Assembly: GCF_016808335.1 (NCBI RefSeq)
Contig: NC_053141.1
Coordinates: forward strand, 6,254,711-6,318,710
Direction of reading: 5' to 3'
Length of the DNA: 64,000 nt
Origin: Panicum virgatum
Taxonomy: Eukaryota; Streptophyta; Magnoliopsida; Poales; Poaceae
Shown here: positions 37,410-48,586 of the stretch, piece after piece
Position numbering within the stretch: position 1 is the stretch's first letter
Layout of the letters: the number at the start of each line of letters is the position of its first letter
Position numbers and translations under genes: made by a program
Notes under the pieces: generated by a model
The model's input: the letters and a program-made list of their open reading frames with translations, nothing else
Database searches by the model: none
What the model was told of the DNA's origin: nothing

Positions 37410-38638
37410 AGGATTCGGCTCGGGGGGCACCCAGAAGGATAAGACTCAAGGCCATGAAGTATGTTCTGATAGGGGATGATATGTTCTACAGGACCTTGGA
37501 AGGACTACTGCTTAAATGTCTGGGACCTTCAGAGTCAAATCGGCTCTTGCGTGAGGTTCATGAAGGAGCCTGCGGTACTCATCAATCGGCTCATAAGATG
37601 AAGTGGCTGATTAGGCGATCGGGTTATTACTGGCCCACTATGCTTGAAGATTGCTTCAAGTATTACAAAGGATGTCAGGCATGTCAGAGGTTTGGCAAAA
37701 TTCAGATAGTGCCAGCATCAGTAATGAATCCTATCATCAAGCTGTGGCCATTCAGAGGTTGGGCCATGGACATGATTGGACAGATCAACCCATCGTCTAG
37801 CAAGGGTCACCAATGGGTCTTAGCTGCTATAGATTATTTCACAAAGTGGGTAGAAGCAGTGCCCATGAGATCAGTAGCGTCAAGAGATGTGATCAGCTTT
37901 ATCAAAGAACACATCATTCATAGATTTGGGATCCCTCAGACCATTACGACCGATGGAGGATCGGTCTTTATATCAGAGGAATTCAGGAAGTTTGCCAATG
38001 ACATCGGGATTAAGCTGATCAGATCATCTCCGTATTATGCCCAAGCCAATGGACAAGCTGAAGCATCCAACCAGAGCCTCATCAAGCTCATAAAGAGAAA
38101 GATCGATGAATATCCTAGGCACTGGCATGAGGTGTTGTCAGAAGCTTTGTGGGCATATCGTATTTCATGTCACGGGTCCACCAAGACATCGCCGTACCAT
38201 TTAGTCTACGGCCAAGATGCTGTGTTACCTTGGGAAATCACGGCCAGGTCAAGGCGTGTCGAGTTTCAGAATGATCTATCTGCTGAATAGTATGCGGCCC
38301 TGACGAACGATAATGTGGAGGATCTGACAGAGCTAAGGCTTTGGTCGCTGGAGAAGATCAAGGAGAATAAGGCTAAAGTTGCTCGTGCGTACAACACAAA
38401 GGTCAAGCCAAAGAATTTTCAGGTTGGAGACTTGGTTTGGGAGGCAGTATTGCCATTGGGAACTAAAGATAGAAAATATGGCAAGTGGTCTCCAACTTGG
38501 CACGGACCATACAAGATTGATCAAGTCTTGCCTGGGAATGCATACATGCTTGAGGAGCTGGATGGTGTCAAGTTTCATGTTGCTATCAATGGTCAACACC
38601 TCAAGAAGTATTTCCCGAGCATGTGGGAAGGTGAGTGA
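37406..38638 (+). pseudogene. C2 integrase
   Basis: Open from 37406 to a TAG at 38288-38290, where C1 has glutamine; the same frame continues to a TGA at 38636-38638. HHCC region: HEGACGTHQSAHK... CQACQ. Triad: D in MDMIGQI, D in TTDGG, E in AEASNQS. The C-terminal module ends KKYFPSMWEGE. It is less damaged than the C1 copy, with one stop only. Confidence 0.9.
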
Positions 38639-38675
38639 CAAGAGCCGATGAGATCCATCCGGCTGTACTGAGATA

Positions 38676-38738
38676 GGCCAACACGTTGAGTTGGCCGGTA
38701 AAAAAAATGAATGAGAAGGCCAACACGTTGAGTTGGCT
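38676..38738. repeat. Two-copy hairpin array between convergent C2 genes
   Basis: Two units (38676-38696 and 38718-38738) of GGCCAAC, a 7-nt spacer and GTTGGCC/T, each followed by an A-run. They are the same units as at 6354-6458, with one copy fewer, and lie between the end of pol and the end of the antisense gene. Confidence 0.85.
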
Positions 38739-38853
38739 AGTAAAAAAATACATGTGAGGAGCAAGATAGCCGATGTGCGACCATCGACTTAAGATGTTTT
38801 AAACAGTTACAAGTTCCAGGTTAACAGGCAGTATAATTGTTTCTTGAGCCTAT

Positions 38854-41817
38854 CTACTGGTTCAGGAATTCTTCTATGGCGTGGATGGCTTCTGTGCGGA
38901 CGGCGTCTGCTCTTGCTATGATTGCTTCGTCATCCTTGTCATCGCCTGTAACTATCTACCGACTCAAGGTGCTTATCTCTGCAAACTCTGCTTGTATCTG
39001 CTCGGCTATTTCCTGGGTTTCTTGTTCGGAGTTTGCGATGGAAGTTTCCTCGGCCTAGGATGAGTTTCTTGGTGGTACGGACCTTTTCTTCGAGTTCTGT
39101 CAGTTCTTTCTTCAGGAGGTCGAGTCGTTTCTTGTTGGCAGACACGTCAGCCTTGGTATCTAGAGTTGCCTTCTTCTGGCTGAGGGCCTTGCACTTTTGA
39201 GCAATGTCAGCTTTCAGAGAAGCATGAGAGCGACGTGCTTCTATTCTTTGTTGTGCTTTGTTCACTTCTACCCAGAAGAATGGAAGATTGCAAGCTGGCC
39301 AAAGCTTGATTTGCAGTGGCTCCGAGAGTTGGGATTCTATTTGCTCGAAGATGTTCTTTATTTCACTGGAATCGCCAACTAGAGCAGTGAGTGGAGCAGA
39401 TAGCAGATCCTTGATGAGATGAAGCTGATGTGCCAAATTAGCCGATTGCTGTAAAGATGGTGTTTTTGCTCCAGGGGCGGTCAGACCCATTGATACCGGG
39501 TCAAAGGAGAGCAAGCTTGAAATGTCAAAGCCCTGTGGATATATCTGGAGTTAGAGCAAGATGCATTTATAAAGCTATCGGCTGGTTCAGGATTGGTTCT
39601 TGTAATGATACCTGTTCTGAAGAAGAAGCGTTGGGCGGTTCAAGAGCAATCGTCCTAATAGAGTTTGTGTCGTCATCAAGAACATTGACTGCGTTAGCTT
39701 GCCCTTCGTTTGCCTCTATCAGTATGTTGGGATTTGCAATCATCTCATGTTGTACTGGGCTTTCTGCGTTGGAGATGTCTTCAGCCATGTCCTGAAAATA
39801 GAATTACAGTCAACCAGAGTACATGTGTGTGCAATGAAGAAGAAGTTTTAGAAGATGAGTTACCTGGTTGGTGTTGGACTCTGATGGACTTGGGGAAGCT
39901 GGTGCTGGTTTCTTGATGACTCGTCTAGTGATCATCTTCCTTTTCTTGGTCAAGACTCGGAGGGCAACGCTTGCAGAAGTTTATCTTCGTTTGGAAGCCG
40001 GCTGAAGTAAGTCTGGCTGAATAGTCATTATCACTTTCTTCATTGATGGTGATCCTTTGCAAAAAAGTGCATCAGGAGCAGTTGGAAGAAAGTGGAATGG
40101 CTCCCCGTTGCTGGTCATAGGTTCTGGACCATCTTGTTGCTGCCAACAGGGTAAGCAAGGATTAGTCAGGTAAAGGAATGGATGATCTAGAAAGAGCAAA
40201 ATGCATGAATTCAATACCTCTTCCTCGGGGATTACATATTCAGGATCAATTTGCTGCAGTCGAGGACCTAGAGCTTTTCTGAAAACATGGGTTTTCCACA
40301 TTCCCCACCATGTGCTAAAATCGATCGATGAAGGATCAAAGGATAGATCGACTGGTATTGGAATGTGGAGATCATTGAGCATGCTATAGCATCTTGAACT
40401 GGTGAGGCCATCAGTCAGATCGGCTCTGCTCTCCACCAAGTGGTGAATATGGAAGTGGGGAGGGACCTGTCCTAGGCCAAATTACCGAGCTGCTATGACT
40501 AGTTGATAAGATTCATAACCTGGCTTGATGATTCTATTAGAGGTGCTGATGCCAACAGGAAGGAAGCCGGGTCAAATCATCAGGGAATATAGATGCCGAG
40601 TGCTGTCGTCATCGGCAAAATTATCTAGTCTGAAGGCAGTTGGGTTCTCGAAAGATTCAGATTCAGTAAATGGAAAGTAAAGGGGATTCTCTAAGCCTTT
40701 ATAGAAGATTCTGAACCAGTTTGCTGCATCTGCTGAATTCAGTTTACTGCCAGGAAGACTAAATAAAGCTTGACCATAGCTAGTACATCTAATTGTTTTG
40801 CCACTCTCACCAGAAAAAGAGTTCTTGGTTAGGCCTTGGAATTTGGGGATATGATGCTGAAAGTATAGTTGTGCCCACAACTGAATAAACCACCAAGGGC
40901 CTCTAGCTCTCAGCTTCTTCTGGTTAAGATAGTTAGATGTCATCAAATGGAGATATCTGTAGGTTTCTCCAAGAAAAAGTTTGCCTAGGCCGATGTGATT
41001 GCCATGGGCCAGGTGGTAGGCCAAGGGAAGATAGTTCTTAGTTGGAGCTAAAGAAGGGCCACAGAAGATGAAATGCTCTAGCCAAATATTTAAGAAGGCT
41101 GTGTGTTCCTTCTCAGTCACTAGACCTTTTGTTTTCATGTGCTGATTCATGTAAGTACCCCAGTTTGTGCAGTTAACCTTGGAAGAAAGTTTGAAGGGGA
41201 CTTCTACCATTTTATGGGCAGTTGAATAGGAGATCCAATATCTAGGCCAGTGATCATGGTGACATCTAGCAGAGTGGGAGTCATGGGTCCATGACCAAAG
41301 AGAAAACAGTTCAGAGCATCAGACCAAAAATAGCCGATGGTTTTCAGAAGATTTTCATCTTTGTCAAATGGAGACAATGATAAGGTAAGTGCATCGGCTA
41401 TGTTTAAATCCTGCCACAAGGGCATATAGGTTTTTGCTACTCTGCTGTACCATGTAATCCAGCTCTCAGGGGGATTAGGCCAGGCTCTTAAGCAGCCGGC
41501 CCAGAGGTTCAGATCGATGTTTTGACTCACAAAAGGGATCCTATTTGCTTCACAAGAGATCAAATCTATGGGGTTTTCCTGGGTTCGTGGGCCAAGACAG
41601 AAAGATTTTGGATTGGAAGGATGCAGCAGAAGAATGTCTGACACCTGAAGTTCAGAAATTCAGAAGTATGCATATGGTGTCATATTTCAGAGTTCATTGT
41701 TTCAGAGGCTTAGTAAGCTGAAGAAAACTAAAGGATTAAGCCGAATATTACCTTCAGGCTGCAGATTGCCGCATCATCGATTACAGAGCTTGTCGTCTGA
41801 GCTGCAGAATCTGCCAT
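38854..41817 (-). pseudogene. C2 antisense gene: plant mobile domain plus coiled coil
   Basis: The same gene as C1 3328-6238, on the minus strand from ATG 41817. The exon 2 frame starts at 41644. The second intron is 40140-40217 (78 bp, as in C1). C2 keeps CAG where C1 has a stop at the end of exon 3, and keeps the segment of about 54 nt missing from C1 exon 2. Its own lesions are CGA to TGA near 40572-40574, a frameshift near 40000, and a 1-nt insertion near 39058 in the coiled coil. The PMD part reads NLWAGCLRAW ... SDALNCFLFGHGP. Neither copy can make a full protein, but the two together show the gene structure clearly. Confidence 0.72.
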
Positions 41818-42210
41818 GGTCTAGATCCATTGACTTAGGGTTTGTTTGCTGTGGATTCTGATTCGAATTCCGGGTGCTTGGAGAGTTCTTGCTCGAATTT
41901 GTAGAGCTTGGTTTTCGAATTACGCTCGAATTTGAGAGTTTGTCGAGTTCAGTTCAAGGTGGAAGTGATACTCTACTCTTGTGTGGGTTGCTTCTAGTTT
42001 GAATTTCGTCGGCTCTTGCAAATTTATAGAAGCCTGATGCGTTGCCATCGGCTTTTTGGAAAGTAAACAGATGCACGAAATTGAAAGAAATTCGATTTCA
42101 TTAAAGGAAAGTTCATTATAAGGAAAGCCATTTTACAAAGGAATTAATCCTTCGGCTTTGTGATCCTACCCCTACGATGCTACAGTACTACTTCTACTCC
42201 TCGTAGGTAC

Positions 42211-42567
42211 CTAGTACCTACGGCGTTTGGGGCTTCGAGCTGGCGCGTCCCCGCTGTCATCGTCGTCATCATCGTCACTGCCGAAGGCGCTGCTGCCGCC
42301 CTCGGACCCGAAGTCGCTCCAGCCGTTGCCGCCGCCGCTGTTCTCTTCCTCGATGTCCTCCTCGGAGGACCCGAGGAACCGTAAGGGCTTTCCGCCCATC
42401 GGTTCGTCTTCATCGGAGGAGGGGTCGATCTCCTCTTCCGAGGAGGAGTCGACTCCCTCCGAGATAGAGTCGATGGAGGAGGCGAAGAGGGAAGAAGAAG
42501 GAGATGAGGAAGAGGAAGAAGAGGAATCTCCAAAAGAGTTGGAGCCAGAGGAAGAAGAGATGGCCAT
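42211..42567 (-). CDS. Small Ser/Asp-rich antisense ORF of C2, open (118 aa)
   Basis: ATG at 42567 (minus) to the stop at 42211 is uninterrupted. In order it has a Ser-rich N-terminus with long Ser runs, acidic SSSEEEIDPSSDEDE, MGGKPLRFLGSSEED, a Gly-rich patch, a run of seven Asp, and SPKRRRY at the end. It starts about 250 bp inside the 3' LTR and runs in the same direction as the PMD gene. It is the open counterpart of C1 2407-2932. No known family; a small acidic, possibly nuclear protein is a guess from composition. Confidence 0.55.
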   Translation of the reverse strand: MAISSSSGSNSFGDSSSSSSSSPSSSLFASSIDSISEGVDSSSEEEIDPSSDEDEPMGGKPLRFLGSSEEDIEEENSGGGNGWSDFGSEGGSSAFGSDDDDDDDSGDAPARSPKRRRY

Positions 42568-42804
42568 GGCTGGTGAAGGATTGGGGTTTTCTGCGCTACT
42601 GGCTTTGGTAGAAGGAGTTCGCTGTGAAGAAGAGCCGATTCGGGGTGAAATTAAATAGTGAAAAGATGGAAGACGAATTGGCAGTTTCACGTTCTACGAG
42701 GAGCCAGTTGCAGAGACGTTGCATCTTCCTTGGTGGTTGCAGTATGTTTAATGAGCATTAACGGGAAGATGAAGCGACGGAATGGTTTTGGAACTATCAT
42801 TGCC

Positions 42805-42821
42805 AAAACCAGGGGGGCATG
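42805..42821 (+). other. C2 polypurine tract
   Basis: AAAACCAGGGGGGCATG ends directly at the 3' LTR and is the priming site for plus-strand DNA synthesis. Confidence 0.75.
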
Positions 42822-44037
42822 TGTTATCGTCATAAATTAACAGGATTAATTTATGGGCCCAAAGCAAGATGGGCTTGAAGCAGGAGAATTAGAAGGCTTG
42901 TAAATTGGCTCTTGTGTGAGCATTTGGGCTACATGGGCCATGTATTTTTAGATTTAGTTTAAGATTAGAGATAGAGTCTGATCGGGACAAGATTAGTTTA
43001 GATTGTTTCCCAAGTCTCCGGACTATAAATATGTACCCTATGTTATTCATAAGGAGAGGATACCATCACGTCTCGCAATCAACAATCTCGGCGCATCGCC
43101 ACCCCTAATCTTAGGGTTTCATCCAAGTAAGCGCCATGCTGTCCTGATCGCTTCTCGCGATCAGGGCAGCGTTGTTCTTGCTTTTACCTTGGTATTACTC
43201 GTACTAAAGCGTTTTTGATGGCGAGTAGTACTAGTTATCCTGATGTTCGTAGCATGACCTTTAGTAGATCTGTCGTGCTTTGTTGCTTATTGTCTACAAA
43301 TATCATGTTGTCTTTACGCGATTATGTTATCATCTTACATTAGCTCTTGTTGCATAGAGTTAGCTGCGTAAAGGCAACACCCTGCTTCCTTTATGTTTAG
43401 TAGATTTGATCTGTCACGGTTTGCTCTTATTCTTGAGAGTTGGCGTAATATCTGCTAGGTTAGGCCTTGCAAACGGGTTGGATGATCCGGTGGCGTGTTA
43501 GATGCTCTGCTTTAGTCTTAACAGGGAATTGATCCGGGAATCGGCTCTTGCTAGTTCTTAGGCCTCTGTTTTGGTTATGGTTTAGTTGTCTGTTACGTTT
43601 ATTAGGCCCAATCACGTGTAGGATGTTCCGATCTAGTAGTGAAGCCTTCACCATCGTGGATTAGATCTTTTTAGATTTAATTGAAGCAGCTTTATAGTTA
43701 TTCGCTTTAATCATCAATATCCGGATGCAAACAGATCCCATCTGACACCGGGACTCGATCGGCTCTTTAAAGCCGATGCAAGAGTCGTCCCGGGGAGCTG
43801 ATCACGGCTCGGACTTATGTTTCCACGTGTTTGTGTATGCAGGCGAATCATTGCAATCACGTCCGCACCTTCCTGACCAGGTATAGGTCAGGTGGCACGC
43901 CCTGCGTCTTCACAAGCCGTGGCGTGTGCTGGAATTGCGGGCCGTCAACGAGGGAGCAGTGCCTGCCAGCGCCCCGGCAACCTCCCGGCTCTTCGTGTTG
44001 CCTGTCGCTGCTCGCCGGTGGGTTTTGACCGACAACA
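42822..44037 (+). repeat. C2 3' LTR (1216 bp)
   Basis: Same length and ends as the 5' LTR. TATAAATA at 43024-43031; hairpin at 43138-43170 with one mismatch. It is followed by target copy GTGTT. Confidence 0.94.
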
Positions 44038-44042
44038 GTGTT

Positions 44043-44984
44043 GTATTGCTCAAGACTGAAGAGTTGGAGCTGAGTCCAGCGTGCGTCTGAGTGTGCTCTA
44101 AATTGCCCGAGAGAGCCTGAGAGAGCCTGAGAGAGCCCGAGAGAGCCTGTTGTGTACAGCGAGCGCCTCCCTTTTATATCTCAAGGGAGACGCGTACATG
44201 GCCGTTGGGTCCCCGGCAGGTGGGCCCAACCGGTGTAGTATAATGTACTGTTCATACATTATGGCGTTGCAGGCGAAGGGTATCTCTCTCCTGGATTTCT
44301 TGCCTGCTCCTGGAATCCCCCGTTCAGCATGTCCAGGCACTGTCTTGTCGAAACGGCGCCAGGTGTAGCTAGCGGCGTCGCCTGCCACGTAGCTGAACGG
44401 GCCGTGTAGCTTGCGGCGTAGGCGGCATGATGGTAAAAGTGTCGTGCCGTCATATCTAATTAATGCAGCAGACGGGCTCTGCATGGGTGCGGCGCAGGCG
44501 GCTGAACTGTGTACCTCGGTAACACGCGGTCCACAGTGAGGCCTGTCAAAGGCTGCCCCGCGTGCCGCGGTGACAGAGCACGCCTCAACCACCCTCATTG
44601 AATGCGGTGGGTGGGCGAGCCTTCCAGTGGAAGACCCGCGCCCGCGCCCGTATCTGCGGGACACGTGGAGCATCCGGACCCCTCCTGGTGGTATGTTAGC
44701 TCTACGCGCATGGGAGGTCCGAACAGCTCGCGGGGAGGTCCCGGACCCCTATGGGGGGTCCGAGCCCCCGGTAGTTGGTTCGGAGCATCCCCTCCTCTGG
44801 GACACGTGGCGTCACCGGACCCACCCCAGAGCTGGGAGCGGGTCCGGGGCCGTTGGCCTGGTGAGGTAGGAGCCTGACCCTTGGGGCCCGGCAGCTCCGC
44901 CCCTTATGGCGTTAGTCGCGGATGACTATGCGAGTCCTGCCTTGGTGCAGTAGAAGTGGGTATCCCTGCTACAGGGTAACGACA
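44043..44984 (-). repeat. Element A 5' LTR, outer part (942 bp)
   Basis: Continues the LTR interrupted at 32694 and ends GTAACGACA. On the minus strand ATATAAAA at 44172-44179 is the TATA box. A 10-bp tandem repeat (AGAGAGCCTG) lies at 44106-44152. Element DNA ends at 44984 and host DNA begins. Confidence 0.88.
44106..44152. repeat. 10-bp tandem repeat in A's LTR
   Basis: Between four and five copies of AGAGAGCCTG, one variant with CCCG, just downstream of the minus-strand TATA box. The matching place in D's LTRs lacks it. Confidence 0.85.
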
Positions 44985-45016
44985 AATTCGCTTGACCTTG
45001 AACCTGATGCCCACCA

Positions 45017-45037
45017 TCACTCTGATCCAGATGCTGC
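45017..45037 (-). CDS. Putative last exon of a host gene (coding part)
   Basis: On the minus strand an acceptor (TTAATCCCAG) is followed by seven codons ending in TGA. It joins in phase with the exon at 45733-45767. The 3' UTR would run left to the edge of element A at 44984, so A would lie in or just after this UTR. Called from splice signals only. Confidence 0.3.
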   Translation of the reverse strand, partial: AASGSE

Positions 45038-45889
45038 CTGGGATTAACAAATTTGTCAATTTAGTTCAAGGAAATTGTAATTGTGCACTGCAAGGATAGA
45101 ACCCGCCAATGAGCCAACAATTATGCACACAAAAAACTTTGTTCTATTGTACTGTTGGTAAAGTGTGACATGCTCAGCTCAACCAAGAATTAATCAATAT
45201 ACATCTGACTGCTGCACAACCCACACAATCCATGTCACATTAATCCATGTCAAGCAATGCTGTCGGCCCAGTCAATTCTTATTTTGCATGGCACAGACAC
45301 AGTCACAAACATCATATCGGAAAGTTTTCAGCCCTGCAAATCAATCACAAACTTATCCATAGTTTGGAGGAGCAAACTGATGGATCACAAACACTCTTAT
45401 ACGGTTACATGTATATATGCCATGCTTCTATACTTGATGGTTCACGAGTGAATTTAAGGTTACACAACAATACACATGAACCAACTATTGTCTCACAAAA
45501 TTAGTAGGGTTTCAGATTGTAGTATTGCATTTAAGGATTCACAAACTGATATTGTAAAACTGCATCATGGTTTAATCACTTAGTTTTAGCTCTTTAATGA
45601 AAACAAAATCAGAAATATGCTTGAATGAAATGCTTCTTTATGAGATCCTGACTATGATATCCTGGATCTTCTTTTACTAGTAGAATTGCACAATCTGATA
45701 ACCGAGACTTTGAAAATGAAATGATGCAGTACCTGGCCAGCTTCAACGCCATATTGAAATTTCCTTGCTGAGACAAGAGTTTATACAGTCATATAGAAGC
45801 TTCATTGTGATGCATGCCACATACTGGGAGGAATATCTGTAATAGATTTGCAGCGAATACTAAGATCTGTGGGGAGGAAAAAAAAAATT
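45038..45889. other. Putative host introns, no other feature
   Basis: Apart from the short candidate exon at 45733-45767 this AT-rich stretch has no supported gene, repeat or domain. ORFs of up to 85 codons look like chance frames. Confidence 0.4.
45733..45767 (-). CDS. Putative 35-nt internal exon of a host gene
   Basis: Flanked on the minus strand by TTGTCTCAG and GTACTG. With the single base carried over from the exon at 52076-52135 it reads ARKFQYGVEAGQ and ends in phase 0. The joined frame then ends in the exon at 45017-45037. Confidence 0.32.
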
Positions 45890-45897
45890 GTTTGGGT

Positions 45898-46452
45898 CTA
45901 TGTTACACGGATACTGGTACAGGTATCGGATACGATACGTATCGGATACGATACGTATCGGATACGCGGATACGCACTTTCCCAAAAAACACTGATACGG
46001 GGATACGGCTAGGATAATTAATAATTATATATAAATATCACATAGATATTCAGCAAGTGAGATTTTACTCTTGAGTAACTTCTCCTATACTCAGATGTGC
46101 AAGACTTGCATGTCCATATAACATTACCTCTATAACTAGCCTTCTCTAAAAGCACAACTGATTCCACAAGGGGTTCTTCAGTTGCTGCTCATCTAGTTCT
46201 ATTGCAGCAAGTTCATCATTTTGTATCATCTATTCATCTCTTATTACCAAAACAGCATTTGGGTGGGCTGATTACTGCTTTGGGCTGTATCTCATCTGGC
46301 CCAAAAGTATCGGATACGCGTATCCAAGCAAATACGTATCCGTTTTTTCAGGATACGGCTAGAAATGTATCCGAGGCGTATCCGGGGCGTATCCGTATCC
46401 GATACGTATCGGATACCAATACGCCACCTCTAGGAGTATCCGCGTAACAGAG
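45898..46452. mobile_element. hAT-type MITE (555 bp) with GGATAC subterminal repeats
   Basis: Terminal inverted repeats CTATGTTACACGGATACT and, from the other end, CTCTGTTACGCGGATACT. The 8-bp target duplication is GTTTGGGT at 45890-45897; its right copy is split by copia element E (GTTTG at 46453-46457, GGT at 51681-51683). An 8-bp duplication points to hAT. Both ends are packed with GGATAC/GTATCC and GATACGTATC palindromes, likely transposase-binding sites. There is no coding capacity. Confidence 0.82.
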
Positions 46453-46457
46453 GTTTG

Positions 46458-46583
46458 TGTAAAGGAGAGGATATGAGAGAATAGTGGCTTGTATTCCTCC
46501 AAAACCTAGAAGGGTGGGATATATAGTTCCTATACATGGGCCTCTGGATGGGCCTCTATACATGGGCTCAATATACTCCAACA
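46458..46583 (-). repeat. E 3' LTR (126 bp)
   Basis: Begins TGTAAAGGAGAGG and ends TACTCCAACA on the plus strand. It has 18 more bp than the other LTR, from a repeated CATGGGC segment. On the minus strand the polypurine tract GCGGAGGGG adjoins it. Confidence 0.9.
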
Positions 46584-46750
46584 CCCCTCCGCAGTTTGAA
46601 CTACCGGCGCAGTGGTATTCAAGACTGGACAACAAGAAAGCTAACACCCCCCGCAGTCTGAACTACCGACACAACGGTGTTCAAGACTGGACAAGAAGAG
46701 AGTACAAATAGAGTACAAAGGGCAAATACCCCCCCCCCCCACAGCCACAA

Positions 46751-47230
46751 CTAGCCACCGGCTACGTTGAGGCTGGATCGAAACTCCGAGAAGGTCGACG
46801 AGGGCAACCCCTTGGTGAAGATGTCAGCAAACTGGGAGGTAGTCGGGACATGGAGTACCCGAACATCGCCGATGGCGACCCTGTCGCGCACGAAGTGTAG
46901 GTCGATCTCCACGTGCTTTGTCCGCTGATGCTGGACGGGGTTGGTGGAGAGGTACACAGCGCTGACGTTGTCGCAGTAGACGAGCGTGCTCTTGGCAAGC
47001 GGGCTGTGAAGCTCCGCCAAGAGCTGTTGTAGCCAGGACGCCTCCGCCACGCCGTTGGCGACAGCCCGGTACTCCGCCTCGGCACTGGAGCGGGAGACAA
47101 CCGGCTGCCGCTTGGACGACCAGGAGACCAGGTTGCCGCCCAGGAAGACGGCGTAGCCGGAGGTGGAGCAACGAGTGTCCGGGCAGCCAGCCCAGTCAGC
47201 GTCGGTGTAGACCACCAGCTCAGCAGAGGA
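46751..47230 (-). pseudogene. E RNase H
   Basis: [35 protein letters not shown] and [15 protein letters not shown] are standard copia RNase H motifs. A TAG near 47231-47233 separates it from RT. It ends near 46751, about 170 bp before the 3' LTR. Confidence 0.9.
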
Positions 47231-48586
47231 CTAGCAGTGAAGTACCAGGCCGAGGTCCACAGTGCCACGGACGTACCGGAGGAGATGCTTCAGCGCAGCA
47301 AGGTGTGACTCCCGGGGATCATGCATATGGAGACAGACCTGCTGAACAGTGTAGGTGAGGTCCGGCCTGGTGAAGGTGAGGTACTGCAAAGCGCCGGCCA
47401 AATTCCGGTAGGCAGTAGGGTCAGCCACCGGATCACCCAGAGCAGCAGACAGCTTCGCCTGAGTGTCGACTGGAGTGGAGCAGGGCTTGCAATCAGTCAT
47501 CCCAGCCTGCTCCAGAATATCGAGGGCGTACTGCCGCTGGTGAAGTAGAAGACCAGACGGGCGAGGCTCAATAGTGACGCCCAAGAAGTGGTGGAGCTGA
47601 CCGAGATCCTTCATAGCGAACTCCTGCTGCAGAGAGGAGATGACACTCTGAAGCAACTGCTGACTGGAAGCTGTGAGCACAATGTCATCGACATATAGCA
47701 GTAGATAGGCAGTCTCATCCCCACGGCGGTAGATGAAGAGAGACGTGTCAGACTTGGCCTCGGTGAATCCCAGTGTCAGCAAGAACGTGGCGAACCGAGA
47801 GTACCAAGCCCGAGGAGCATGCTTCAGACCATAGAGAGACTTGTTGAGCCGGCAGACCATATCCGGATGACTCGAGTCCACAAATCCCGCTGGCTGAGAG
47901 CAGTAGACAGTCTCTGACAAGGTGCCGTGAAGAAACGCATTCTTCACGTCCAGCTGGTGCATAGGCCAAGCGCGCGAGAGCGCAAGCGAGAGGACTGTGC
48001 GCACCATAGCGGGCTTCACGACCGGGCTGAAGGTCTCATCATAGTCCACACCAGGCCGCTGAGTGAACCCCCGGAGAACCCAGCGAGCCTTGTAGCGCTC
48101 CAGTGTGCCGTCAGCCCGACGCTTGTGCGTCCAGATCCACTTGCCAGTCACCACATTGCAACCAGACGGACGCGGCACGAGGTCCCACGTCTGGTTGGCA
48201 AGAAGAGCCGCGTACTCCTCTTCCATCGCGCGACGCCAGTGAGGATCTGCCAAGGCATCGCGGACAGAGGAGGGTACCGGAGAGACCCTCGGCTCTCCCT
48301 CGGTGGCGGAGAGAGTCGCGGTCTGGGACGCCATCCGCCGAGTCACCATGGGATGGATATGCCGAGGATCCCGATGTATGACCGGCGGGTGGTACACCTC
48401 CGACTCGACTCGAGAGGGAGCCAGAGGAGGCGGCGGCGGTGGCGGCGACGGCTCCGGTGTCGGCGTCGCAGGAGCCTCCGGAGCAGGAGGCGGCGCCGGT
48501 GTCGACGCCGAACGACGCCGGTACACCTGCACCGGCTCAGCGTACCGCTGCGGTGTCGGGGTCGGCGCCGAGCGGCGCCGGTACAC
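47231..48586 (-). pseudogene. E reverse transcriptase
   Basis: Open frame of 451 codons. Motifs: W-K-W containing GKWIWTHKRRADG, RWVLRGFTQRPGVDYDETFS, QLDVKNAFLHG, SLYGLKHAPRAWY and catalytic YVDD in LLLYVDDIV. Its upstream boundary is a TAG at about 48587, where a repeated segment (PVQVYRRRS) shows glutamine, so the stop is a recent change. Confidence 0.92.
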
